Part shown: positions 7,073 to 14,617 of the stretch, in pieces | Layout: each line of letters begins with the position of its first letter | Position numbering within the stretch: position 1 is the first letter of the stretch | Assembly: GCA_937914775.1 (NCBI GenBank) | Contig: CALDNB010000092.1 | Coordinates: forward strand, 1 to 18,366 | Reading direction: 5' to 3' | Length of the DNA stretch: 18,366 nt | DNA from: an uncultured Clostridia bacterium | GTDB taxonomy: Bacteria > Bacillota > Clostridia > Monoglobales > Firm-18 | Translations under genes and position numbers: made by a program | The notes under the pieces: model-generated | What the model saw: the letters and a program-made list of their open reading frames with translations, nothing else | Databases searched by the model: none | Told to the model about the DNA's origin: nothing

Positions 7073-10000
7073 TTATCTCTTAACTATCTTGTTAATATCA
7101 ACTATCTCTGTTGTATATAATGAGTATCCGCTGTTCAGACTGTCAACAATTGCATTTGCTGTGTCTATTGATGTCAGGCACGGAATACTTAATTCTACTG
7201 CTTTTCTTCTTATTTTAACATTATCGTATGTTGGTATTCTTCCTTTTGACGAAGTAGAAATTACATAGTCGATAACGCCGCTTTCAAGAAGATTTACAAT
7301 GTTGTCATTTGGATTCTGGTGAATTTTATATGCCGTTATCACTTCAATACCATTTTCTCTTAAAGTCTTTGCAGTTCCCTCTGTTGCATAGATGGTAAAA
7401 TTAAGTTCTTTAAACTTTTTAGCAGTTGCTATCATTTCGGGCTTGTCTGTGTCTCTTATTGTAAACAATACGCCGCCGTTTTTCTTTAAACTGTAACCTG
7501 CAGCACTAAGACCTTTGTATAGTGCTTCCCTTAAAGTTTTGCCAACACCTAAAACTTCACCTGTTGATTTCATTTCAGGTCCTAAGTGAACGTCAACGTC
7601 TATTAGTTTTTCAAAGGAGAATACAGGTACTTTTACTGCTACATACTGTGATTCTTTGTATAGTCCTGTACCATAGCCCAAATCAGCCAGTTTATATCCA
7701 AGTGCTGTTTTTGTAGCAAGTTCTACCATTGGAACACCTGTTACTTTACTGATATATGGAATTGTTCTTGAAGAACGTGGGTTAACCTCAATTACATATA
7801 TTTCGTCTTCATAAATAAGATACTGAATGTTGATAAGACCTTTTGTTTTTAGTGCCAGTGCAAGTTCTTTTGTGTGGTCAATTAATTTTTCTCTTATTCT
7901 GTTACTGATGTTCCATGCAGGATATACTGCGATAGAGTCGCCCGAATGGATACCCGCTCTTTCAATATGCTCCATAATACCGGGAACAAGTACGTCTTCA
8001 CCGTCACTTATTGCATCTACTTCAAGTTCTGTTCCCATTAAGTATTTGTCAATTAAAACAGGATTTTCAATGTTGTTTGCAAGAATAATTTTCATATATT
8101 CTTTTACGTCTGCTTCACTGAATGCGATAATCATATTTTGTCCGCCAAGTACGTAAGAAGGTCTTAAAAGTACAGGGTAGCCAATACGCTGTGCAACTTC
8201 CAACGCTTCCTCCATTGTCATTACTGTATCGCCTACAGGACGTTTGATTTTCAGTCTTTCCAAAAGTGCGTCAAAGCGTTCTCTGTCCTCTGCGGCATCA
8301 ATACTGTCTGCCTGAGTACCAAGAATTTTAACACCTTTTTCAGTTAAGAAGTTAGTCAGTTTTATAGCAGTTTGTCCGCCAAAAGCAACAACTACGCCGT
8401 ATGGCTTTTCAACTTCTATTATGTTCATAACGTCTTCGGGAGTCAGTGGCTCAAAGTAAAGGCGGTTTGCGGTGTCAAAGTCTGTTGAAACGGTTTCGGG
8501 GTTGTTGTTTACAATTACAACATCGTAGCCCATTTTCTTAAGTGTCCATACGCATTGTACGCAGGAGTAGTCAAACTCAATACCCTGTCCGATTCTTATT
8601 GGACCTGAGCCGAATACAATAACAGTCTGTTTGTCGCCTTTTTTATCAATAAATCTTTGTGCATCGTTTTCACAGTCTATTGCAGAATAGAAGTACGGTG
8701 TGTCTGCAGAAAATTCTTTTGCACAAGTATCAACCATTCTGTATGACAACGGAATACGGCAAGGCACCTGACTTTTTGAAATGTTTGTTATAGACTTGTC
8801 TGTATAGCCAAGTTTCTTTGCTTTGTAATAAAGTTCTTTAGAAAGTTGACTGTTTTCAAGTTCATGCTCCATATCAGCAAGGTTTTTAAGTCTTTGTAAA
8901 AACCAGGTATCAATCTTTGTAATATTATAAATTTCAGAAAGGTCAATTCCTCTTTTTATTGCTTCAAAAACTGCAAATATTCTCTGGTCGTCGCAGGTTG
9001 CAACACGGTCCATAATTTCTTTGTCTGTAAGAGGTTTGAACACTTTGTAATTCATATCGTCAACGCCGATTTCCGCACCTCTTACTGCTTTTAGAAGTGC
9101 CTGTTCAAAACTCATACCGATTGCCATTACTTCACCTGTTGCTTTCATCTGTGTACCCAAAAGTCTTTTTGCATAAACAAATTTATCAAAAGGCCATTTG
9201 GGGAATTTAACAACAACGTAGTCAACCTGTGGCTCAAAAAATGCAGATGAAGTTCCGTTTGCATCGTTTTTAATTTCGTCTAATGAATAGCCGATTGCAA
9301 CTTTTGCGGCAATTTTAGCAATAGGATAGCCTGTTGCTTTAGATGCAAGAGCAGAAGAACGGCTTACACGGGGGTTAACTTCTATTACTGCGTATTCGTG
9401 GCTTGTGGGGTGCAAAGCAAACTGGCAGTTGCAGCCACCCTCTACGCCTAATGAATTAACAATTTTTATTGCGGCATTTTTAAGCATTGTGTATTCGTCT
9501 TTTGACAAAGTCATACAAGGTGCTACAACAATACTGTCCCCTGTGTGTACGCCAACGGGGTCCACGTTTTCCATATCACAAACAATAATTGCATTTCCTT
9601 TTCTGTCACGCATTACTTCAAACTCGATTTCTTTCCAGCCGGAAACACATTTTTCGATTAAAACCTGAGTAATTGGTGAAAGGCGTAAACCGTTTGTACC
9701 GATTTCGTGAAGTTCTTCGTCGTTATATACGATACCGCCGCCTGTACCTCCCAAAGTAAAGGCAGGTCTTACTACAACGGGATACTCTATCTCATTTGCA
9801 AATTCAATAGCACTTTCAATGTTTGTTACAACTTTTGACGGAATAACGGGAATGTCAATTTCCATCATAGCATCTTTAAACAACTGTCTGTCCTCTGCTT
9901 TGTCAATTGTTTCAGGATTTGCGCCTAACAATTTAACACCGTGTTTGTCCAAGAAGCCCTCCTTTGCCAACTGCATTGACAAAGTAAGACCTGTTTGTCC

Positions 10001-10273
10001 GCCCAAAGTTGACAAAAGACTGTCAGGTTTTTCCTTTTCAATAATTCTTTTAACTGTATCCAAGTTTAAAGGTTCAATATAAATTTCGTCAGCCATTACG
10101 CTGTCTGTCATAATAGTAGCAGGGTTAGAGTTAACCAGCACTACTTCTATTCCGTCTTCTTTTAACGCTCTGCACGCCTGAGTTCCTGCATAGTCAAATT
10201 CTGCTGCCTGTCCGATAACGATAGGCCCTGAGCCTATTACCATTACTTTTTTAATATCCTTGTTGCGCGGCAT
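7073..10273 (-). CDS. carB: Carbamoyl-phosphate synthase large subunit
   Basis: Makes carbamoyl phosphate from bicarbonate, ATP and ammonia delivered by the small subunit, feeding pyrimidine and arginine synthesis. At 1066 residues it is full length (E. coli about 1073). The N-terminal half begins with GSGPIVIGQAAEFDYAGTQ and contains NPATIMTD, a glycine-rich ATP-grasp loop (RPAFTLGGTGGG) and EVNPRVSRSSALASKATGYP. The second half repeats these (GSGPIRIGQGIEFDYS, NNNPETVSTDFD, RPSYVLGGQNM, EVNPRSSRTIPYISK). The C-terminal part from about residue 930 is the MGS-type allosteric domain, which binds UMP or related effectors in characterised enzymes. The start has GAGGAGG upstream. carA is not adjacent, which is unusual but not rare. 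Transcription is probably controlled by the leader-peptide attenuator described at 10306-10405. Confidence 0.98.
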   Translation of the reverse strand: MPRNKDIKKVMVIGSGPIVIGQAAEFDYAGTQACRALKEDGIEVVLVNSNPATIMTDSVMADEIYIEPLNLDTVKRIIEKEKPDSLLSTLGGQTGLTLSMQLAKEGFLDKHGVKLLGANPETIDKAEDRQLFKDAMMEIDIPVIPSKVVTNIESAIEFANEIEYPVVVRPAFTLGGTGGGIVYNDEELHEIGTNGLRLSPITQVLIEKCVSGWKEIEFEVMRDRKGNAIIVCDMENVDPVGVHTGDSIVVAPCMTLSKDEYTMLKNAAIKIVNSLGVEGGCNCQFALHPTSHEYAVIEVNPRVSRSSALASKATGYPIAKIAAKVAIGYSLDEIKNDANGTSSAFFEPQVDYVVVKFPKWPFDKFVYAKRLLGTQMKATGEVMAIGMSFEQALLKAVRGAEIGVDDMNYKVFKPLTDKEIMDRVATCDDQRIFAVFEAIKRGIDLSEIYNITKIDTWFLQRLKNLADMEHELENSQLSKELYYKAKKLGYTDKSITNISKSQVPCRIPLSYRMVDTCAKEFSADTPYFYSAIDCENDAQRFIDKKGDKQTVIVFGSGPIRIGQGIEFDYSCVQCVWTLKKMGYDVVIVNNNPETVSTDFDTANRLYFEPLTPEDVMNIIEVEKPYGVVVAFGGQTAIKLTNFLTEKGVKILGTQADSIDAAEDRERFDALLERLKIKRPVGDTVMTMEEALEVAQRIGYPVLLRPSYVLGGQNMIIAFSEADVKEYMKIILANNIENPVLIDKYLMGTELEVDAISDGEDVLVPGIMEHIERAGIHSGDSIAVYPAWNISNRIREKLIDHTKELALALKTKGLINIQYLIYEDEIYVIEVNPRSSRTIPYISKVTGVPMVELATKTALGYKLADLGYGTGLYKESQYVAVKVPVFSFEKLIDVDVHLGPEMKSTGEVLGVGKTLREALYKGLSAAGYSLKKNGGVLFTIRDTDKPEMIATAKKFKELNFTIYATEGTAKTLRENGIEVITAYKIHQNPNDNIVNLLESGVIDYVISTSSKGRIPTYDNVKIRRKAVELSIPCLTSIDTANAIVDSLNSGYSLYTTEIVDINKIVKR

Positions 10274-10305
10274 TCTTTTTCCTCCTCTTATTAAATATAC
10301 GTAAT

Positions 10306-10341
10306 AAAAAAGCGTTCCACAATCAAAAAATCGTGAACGCT
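10306..10341 (-). terminator. Intrinsic terminator (attenuator) in the carB leader
   Basis: Reading the minus strand, AGCGTTC (10341-10335) pairs with GAACGCT (10317-10311). AC/GT pairs extend the stem past one bulged G (10318), and the loop is T-rich. Six Ts follow (10311-10306). The hairpin lies between the carB promoter and carB, about 30 bases before the ribosome binding site, so it must be passed before carB is transcribed. Its 5' arm begins within the stop codon of the leader ORF. Confidence 0.8.
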
Positions 10342-10377
10342 AAAATGAAAATAAAAATAGTGGGGTTGTAACGGAAC
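10314..10377 (-). promoter_or_regulatory. Possible antiterminator pairing in the carB leader
   Basis: On the minus strand GTTCC (10377-10373) and ACAA (10369-10366), separated by three bases, are complementary to the contiguous TTGTGGAAC (10322-10314) that forms most of the 3' arm of the terminator. The nine-base-pair alternative with a three-base bulge would be mutually exclusive with the terminator. It is weaker than the terminator stem and could be coincidental. Confidence 0.3.
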
Positions 10378-10405
10378 AAAAATTTTTTCGCATCATTTTT
10401 TTCAT
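10340..10405 (-). CDS. carB leader peptide (21 aa, predicted regulatory ORF)
   Basis: A short ORF encoding MKKMMRKNFC followed by SVTTPLFLFSF, ending in TAG. It starts with ATG at 10405-10403 and is preceded by a very strong ribosome binding site GGGAGG (10420-10415), nine bases away. It lies entirely inside the short carB leader transcript. The stop codon (10342-10340) overlaps the first bases of the attenuator hairpin, so a terminating ribosome would cover the 5' arm. The last seven codons form a U-rich tract (14 T of 21 bases at 10360-10340). There is only one arginine codon (CGA) and no run of any single sensor codon, which argues against classical amino-acid attenuation and for coupling to UTP-dependent polymerase speed. 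The product probably has no function of its own. Identification rests on architecture, not homology. Confidence 0.65.
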   Translation of the reverse strand: MKKMMRKNFCSVTTPLFLFSF

Positions 10406-10439
10406 TATCACAAACCTCCCACTTCGTAAATATCAATAT

Positions 10440-10468
10440 ATTATACCATAGGAATTTACAAAATACAA
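10440..10468 (-). promoter_or_regulatory. Extended -10 promoter for the carB leader
   Basis: On the minus strand: -35 TTGTAT at 10468-10463, a 17-base spacer, then a consensus TATAAT at 10445-10440 with an upstream TG (10448-10447). The predicted start near 10434 gives about 30 bases before the leader-peptide ATG and a leader of roughly 160 bases before carB. It lies just downstream of the tmcAL stop codon, where I see no terminator, so readthrough from tmcAL would also meet the attenuator. Confidence 0.75.
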
Positions 10469-10482
10469 GAGTTTTTTATAAA

Positions 10483-11649
10483 TTATTTTAAAATATATGG
10501 TCCCATTGTATATTCCTGAGACAATAAGGAAACGTCTTTATTTTTGTACCCAAGGCTATATACCGACGAGCACTGTATTTCTTTTTGAAGTTCAGACAAA
10601 TCTTTTCCATCTGCGGTTTTAATAATTACAGGCAGACTGCACTTGTCTTTTATTTCTTTTAACATTGCAAAGCCCTTTTCGTCTGCACCTAAAACTTTAA
10701 TGTATGAGGGACTTTTTGCCACTTCCTCTTTTGTTATGTCAAGGAGAATGTTTTGTAATATACGTCTTATTCTTGCATTGGAATAACGTTTTGTGCTGAC
10801 TGCTGACACAAGGGTTTCTATATCGCTTTGTTTTGTTCCCTCCGCAACAATTCTGTTTTCTAAGCCCTCCGCCATATCAGCAATATTTTTAAGTTCCTCT
10901 GGAGTTACTGTTCTTAACTTGTATAAAATCGCCTGTGAAAAAGCACTGTCTAAAACAGGCATAGTACCATTTTCCGTTTCTCTTTTTACTATTTCTGCAA
11001 CGCTTTCGGGAACATAATCCGAAAAGTCCCTGCCCTCTTTAATAAGTTCACGGATATAAGAAGCACTTCCCTCCTTGTCGTGGAAACTTCCTTTTCTTTT
11101 AATTGGCACTATGTCAATATTACTTCCAAGTTTCTTAAGTTGCCTTACATATTCTACCGCTAAAATATTGTTGGGACTGTCTGTTAAATCAATGCCATAC
11201 GCTTCTTTTAACGCGGTTTGTCTTGCTTTGGGGTAACCGATGCCCAAAGACAGTTGTTTATCCAGTTCCTCTTTAAACTCAGGTGTTTCGTTGTTTAAAA
11301 CTGTTGCAGTTTTTATTATTTCTTCTTTATCGTCATTTTCCACACCAAAAGAAATGCCGTCAACAATATTCAGGGCATTTAAAATTCCAATTGCGCCTTT
11401 TGCAAATATTTCCGCAGTCTGGCAACTGTAAACAGAGGGCAGTTCTATAACAAGATTAACTCCGTTTTTAACAGCCATTTCTGCTCTTGCCCATTTGTTG
11501 CATATAGCCGCAGACCCGCGCTGAACATAGTTGCCGCTCATTACGGCAACTATGTTTTCGCAATTTGTAATTTCTTTTGTTTTTTGTATCTGGTACAAAT
11601 GGCCATTATGGAAAATATTGTACTCCGAAACAATTCCTGCAGTTTTAAT
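10483..11649 (-). CDS. tmcAL: tRNA(Met) cytidine acetate ligase, apparent ATT start
   Basis: TmcAL (formerly YlbM/DUF795) activates acetate with ATP and acetylates the wobble cytidine of elongator tRNA-Met. The nucleotidyltransferase signature IVSEYNIFHNGH (residues 6-17) contains the HxGH motif, His14-Asn-Gly-His17. It is followed by VMSGNYVQRGSAAICNKWARAEMA and VNLVIELP, all family-typical. The first ATG/GTG/TTG in frame is the TTG at 11598, which would start inside HNGH and delete the active site. An in-frame TAA at 11670-11668 closes the frame upstream. The only codons between are non-canonical, and ATT at 11649-11647 falls exactly at the expected start (M-K-T-A-G-I-V), eight bases after AGAGG. 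From there the protein has 388 residues. It follows the Na/Pi cotransporter gene by 32 bases, probably as one transcript. A sequencing error at the start codon is the alternative. Confidence 0.85.
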   Translation of the reverse strand: MKTAGIVSEYNIFHNGHLYQIQKTKEITNCENIVAVMSGNYVQRGSAAICNKWARAEMAVKNGVNLVIELPSVYSCQTAEIFAKGAIGILNALNIVDGISFGVENDDKEEIIKTATVLNNETPEFKEELDKQLSLGIGYPKARQTALKEAYGIDLTDSPNNILAVEYVRQLKKLGSNIDIVPIKRKGSFHDKEGSASYIRELIKEGRDFSDYVPESVAEIVKRETENGTMPVLDSAFSQAILYKLRTVTPEELKNIADMAEGLENRIVAEGTKQSDIETLVSAVSTKRYSNARIRRILQNILLDITKEEVAKSPSYIKVLGADEKGFAMLKEIKDKCSLPVIIKTADGKDLSELQKEIQCSSVYSLGYKNKDVSLLSQEYTMGPYILK

Positions 11650-11681
11650 ACTTATCGCCTCTGTTTATTACTAATTATCTT

Positions 11682-13439
11682 TTAATTTGCTATGTTATAT
11701 TTCTTATTATACACCTCAAACATTTCATCAAAGTTTGCACCGCCTGATTTAACCTGTTTAAGGTATTCGTGGGTTTCAAATGAATCGTTGGCAATTTCTA
11801 TGAAGCATACTGCAATATTGGAGCAATGATCTGAAATTCTCTCGTAGTTTGTAAGCAAATCGGAAAGAATGAAGCCAAGTTCCATTGTGCAGTCGCCCTG
11901 TTTAAGACGTGAAATATGACCGTTTTTAATAACTCTTTTAAGTTTGTCTATAACCTGTTCTAAAGGCTCTACCAATGATGCCTTTTCTATGTCTTCATTA
12001 ACAAGTGCATCTACTGAAAGTTCAAGTATTTCATCAACTGCGGCAGTAATAACTTTAAGGTCTGCCAATGCTTTTTCCGAAAAAGTAATACCTTTATCGT
12101 GTATTTCCTTAGCCGCCTCTGCAATGTTAAGGGCGTGGTCGGAAATTCTTTCAATATCACCTATGCAGTGAAGAAGTTCTGTCACGATTTTACTGTCTTT
12201 CAAAGACATATTTGTACCTGCAATTTTAACAAGATACGAACTGGTCTTGTCCTCGTATTTATCAATCATTGTTTCAAGGTCTTCTACTTCCTTGAACACA
12301 GCACCGTCATAGTTGTTCATAAGCATTGTAGCCTTTTTAAAGGCATCAAATGAAATGTTTGCCATATCGTTTACAAGGTCTTTACACTTTTCAACCGCAA
12401 ATGAGGGCATTTCAAGGAAACGTTCATCAAGTGTAGCAAATATGTCTCGTTCTTTTTCCTCTTTTCTGCTCTTTATTGTCCTGGTTGCAAGTTTTTCAAA
12501 GAACGAACAGAAAGGAATAAGAATAACTGTTGAAATTATATTAAATAAAGTATGAACTACCGCAATGGTTGTAGGTCCTACATACGAAGCCATAAAATCA
12601 AATTTCAAAAATGAGTTGAGCAGATAAAATACACCTGCAACAATAACAACACCAATCATTTTGATATACAGACAGGACAATGCAACGCGTTTTGATTCCG
12701 TGTTACCGCTTACCGCAGAAATAATAGGGGTAATAGTTGTTCCGATGTTTTGTCCAAGTATTACGGGGATTGCTGTTGAATACGGAATCAGGCAGGACAT
12801 TGAAAGTGCCTGTAAAACACCAACAGATGCTGATGATGATTGAATAATTGCAGTAAACAAAGTACCCACCACAATACCGATAACAGGATTTGAAAAAGTT
12901 GTAAGCAAAGAAGTAAATGTCGGATTATCTCTAAGCCCTGCTACAGCACCGCTCATCATATCCATACCAAACATAAGTATAGCAAAACCTATAAGAATGG
13001 TAGATGTGTTTCTTTTCCTGTCATCTTTCGCAGTCATATTCATAATAAGACCGATTGCTGCAAGAACAGGAGTAAAAGAATCAGGCTTTAACAGTTTAAG
13101 TACAAGGGCGGTACCGCTGATGTCATTGGTACTTAAAAGCCATGAAGTAACAGTTGTACCGATATTGGCACCCATTATTACACTTATGGTCTGTCCAAGA
13201 TTCATAATGCCCGAGTTAACAAAACCTACAAGCATAACAGTTGTAGCCGACGACGACTGTATAACCGCTGTCACAACAAACCCAAGAAGAAGTCCTTTCC
13301 ATCTGCTTGACGTAAGTTTCGCAAGAACAGATTCCAGTTTTCCTCCTGCCAGTTTCTTCAAACTGTCACCCATAAGGTCCATTCCGTAAAGGAACAAAAC
13401 AAGACCGCCAATTAAACTTAAAACAGCAAAAATATCCAT
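11682..13439 (-). CDS. Na+/phosphate cotransporter (NptA/PNaS family) with C-terminal PhoU-like domain
   Basis: 585-residue inner-membrane protein. The N-terminal about 320 residues carry the two inverted Na/Pi-cotransporter repeats, each with the substrate-binding QSSSA signature (61-65 and 200-204) and a following GTT motif (ANIGTTVTS about 91-99; QNIGTTITP about 230-238). The C-terminal about 240 residues are helical, charged and PhoU-like (ISDHALNIAEAA and ISDHCSNIAV repeats). In characterised members this links transport to phosphate control. The frame extends 39 codons upstream of the chosen ATG, but GGAGG just before ATG 13439-13437 and the family-typical MDIFAVLSLIGGLVLFLYGM start support the shorter form. 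Phosphate uptake is the family role; direction and physiological ion are inferred. Confidence 0.92.
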   Translation of the reverse strand: MDIFAVLSLIGGLVLFLYGMDLMGDSLKKLAGGKLESVLAKLTSSRWKGLLLGFVVTAVIQSSSATTVMLVGFVNSGIMNLGQTISVIMGANIGTTVTSWLLSTNDISGTALVLKLLKPDSFTPVLAAIGLIMNMTAKDDRKRNTSTILIGFAILMFGMDMMSGAVAGLRDNPTFTSLLTTFSNPVIGIVVGTLFTAIIQSSSASVGVLQALSMSCLIPYSTAIPVILGQNIGTTITPIISAVSGNTESKRVALSCLYIKMIGVVIVAGVFYLLNSFLKFDFMASYVGPTTIAVVHTLFNIISTVILIPFCSFFEKLATRTIKSRKEEKERDIFATLDERFLEMPSFAVEKCKDLVNDMANISFDAFKKATMLMNNYDGAVFKEVEDLETMIDKYEDKTSSYLVKIAGTNMSLKDSKIVTELLHCIGDIERISDHALNIAEAAKEIHDKGITFSEKALADLKVITAAVDEILELSVDALVNEDIEKASLVEPLEQVIDKLKRVIKNGHISRLKQGDCTMELGFILSDLLTNYERISDHCSNIAVCFIEIANDSFETHEYLKQVKSGGANFDEMFEVYNKKYNIAN

Positions 13440-13521
13440 ATTTACCTCCAAATCTCCAAATGTGCTATTATAACTGTTTTTATTATTTACTTTTTTCGTG
13501 GTTCCAAATCCCACCAGTTTA

Positions 13522-13550
13522 ATTTTAACTGCACTAATTAGTTTTGTCAA
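13522..13550 (-). promoter_or_regulatory. Promoter for the Na/Pi cotransporter-tmcAL transcript
   Basis: On the minus strand: consensus -35 TTGACA at 13550-13545, 17-base spacer, -10 TAAAAT at 13527-13522. The predicted start near 13515 leaves a leader of about 75 bases. No clear Pho-box tandem repeat is seen. Confidence 0.7.
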
Positions 13551-13584
13551 TAACAATATTTATTTTAAACACAAAAACGGCTTC

Positions 13585-13613
13585 TTGACTTTTGTGTAAG
13601 TTTGGCATATAAT
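13585..13613 (+). promoter_or_regulatory. Promoter for the creatininase-family gene
   Basis: -35 TTGACT at 13585-13590, 17-base spacer, consensus -10 TATAAT at 13608-13613. The start is predicted near 13620, about 30 bases before the gene, which has AGGAGG at 13636-13641. It is divergent from, but does not overlap, the cotransporter promoter. Confidence 0.78.
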
Positions 13614-13649
13614 GTTTTTATCAATTAATAGGTACAGGAGGAAAATACA

Positions 13650-14387
13650 ATGCAAATGCTTGAAATGTTATATGATGAAATTCAGGACGCGGTGGATAGA
13701 AAAGTTCCCTTTATAATCCCAATCGGTACTTTGGAGTATCATGCCCGTCATGCTTCTTGCGGAACAGACACTTTAGTTATTACCGGTTGCTTAAGAGAAC
13801 TGGAAAAAGAAAAGGAAATTGTTGTTTGTCCGCCTATCTGGTACGGTGTGGCATCATACGCAGTATGTGCTCCCAAGCCCAGCCACTTCCACGTTGACGA
13901 AGATGCTTATGCAGACTATCTGTACTGCATACTGAAATCTATGATTAATGCAGGTCATAAGAATATATACCTTGTGGCTCACCATCAGACAGAGGGCGCA
14001 GGTCTTATGCCTATGACAATTGCCTGTCATAAAGCCGCTAAAAAGGTAACTATGGAATATATGGAAGAAAAACTTGGAAAAGGTTGGTGGGGCAGCGACG
14101 CCTATGCTTCATATTACGAAGATATGGGCAGTGAAGACGATCCGTTCTCATACATAAAGGTTATCCCATTAATTGGTGCAGATGCACAGATTAAATGCGG
14201 TGGCTTTGACCATGCAGGAAAATGGGAAACAAGTCTTATGATGGGAACATATCCCGAGTTGGTAGATTTAAGCCGTTGTGAACGTAACACCGAATGGTTT
14301 GCCGAAAGTGCTAAAGAAGCAAGTGAAGAAACAGGTAAACATATGGTAAACTGCACTCTTGAGTGGCTTAGAAAAGCTATCGTATAA
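13650..14387 (+). CDS. Creatininase family amidohydrolase, divergent active-site loop
   Basis: 245 residues, the usual size of creatinine amidohydrolase-like metal-dependent amidases. The metal-binding first motif is clear: Glu29, His31 and Asp40 in IGTLEYHARHASCGTD keep the family's +2/+9 spacing. The C-terminal HAGKWETSLMMGTYPELVD (188-206) matches the family 'HAG-ETS-PELV' block with Glu193. The central loop, usually NGHGGN or NGHxEN, reads LVAHHQTEGAG (108-118). Histidines are kept but the N-G lead and the spacing to the acidic residue (Glu115) differ. The true substrate is unknown: family members include creatininase, MftE, FAPy-deformylase and other lactam or amide hydrolases. No signal peptide. 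It has its own promoter and terminator and is monocistronic. An internal ATG at codon 3 is less well placed relative to AGGAGG. Confidence 0.82.
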   Translation: MQMLEMLYDEIQDAVDRKVPFIIPIGTLEYHARHASCGTDTLVITGCLRELEKEKEIVVCPPIWYGVASYAVCAPKPSHFHVDEDAYADYLYCILKSMINAGHKNIYLVAHHQTEGAGLMPMTIACHKAAKKVTMEYMEEKLGKGWWGSDAYASYYEDMGSEDDPFSYIKVIPLIGADAQIKCGGFDHAGKWETSLMMGTYPELVDLSRCERNTEWFAESAKEASEETGKHMVNCTLEWLRKAIV

Positions 14388-14437
14388 ACAGCATAAAATA
14401 CTAAACGGCTTGAAACTTATGTTTCAAGCCGTTTTTA
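14385..14437 (+). repeat. 53-bp direct repeat, copy 1 (stop codon plus terminator)
   Basis: These 53 bases are identical to 16602-16654, beginning with the TAA stop codon of the upstream gene and ending just after the terminator T-run. The two copies are in direct orientation and enclose the XRE / membrane protein / secreted protein module. Similarity continues weakly beyond the identical part (both copies go on with an AAATG-TATGAT-ATTATTT-like stretch). Confidence 0.95.
14403..14436 (+). terminator. Intrinsic terminator after the creatininase-family gene
   Basis: A perfect 14-bp stem (14403-14416 with 14421-14434, arm AAACGGCTTGAAAC) with a TTAT loop, ending in a run of five T. It begins 15 bases after the stop codon. 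Confidence 0.9.
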
Positions 14438-14563
14438 TCGTGAAATGATATGATTATTTTATATATCGTCAAATTATGTTTAATTTTACGCACCATACAA
14501 ACTTGTAGTATTCCAATATACTTTAAGATTATTTAAGCAATCTCCTAATGTTGATAAACTATA

Positions 14564-14579
14564 AGTATATAAATATTCT
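14564..14579 (+). promoter_or_regulatory. Candidate operator in the XRE gene promoter region
   Basis: The imperfect palindrome AGTAT-N6-ATTCT matches 12 of 16 bases of the site at 15049-15064 in front of the next gene. It overlaps a weak promoter candidate (TTGATA 14551-14556, 17 bases, TATTCT 14574-14579). A second small dyad, ATTCT-TAG-AGAAT (14575-14587), overlaps its right half. Autoregulation by the XRE protein is inferred. Confidence 0.35.
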
Positions 14580-14617
14580 TAGAGAATTTGTATATATTAT
14601 AGACGAGGTGTAAATCA

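Noticed and set aside
7522..10082. Several plus-strand ORFs of 64-109 codons opposite carB
   Set aside because: They are antisense shadows of a strongly conserved coding sequence, without their own SD or recognisable product.
10274..10482. PyrR-type RNA leader or a metabolite riboswitch upstream of carB
   Set aside because: No GAGAGG-type PyrR loop with paired stem and no multi-helix conserved aptamer could be found. The region is largely used up by the leader ORF and one terminator.
13440..13556. 39-codon N-terminal extension of the Na/Pi cotransporter
   Set aside because: It would span the promoter -10/-35 region and has no family similarity. GGAGG sits directly before the ATG at 13439.
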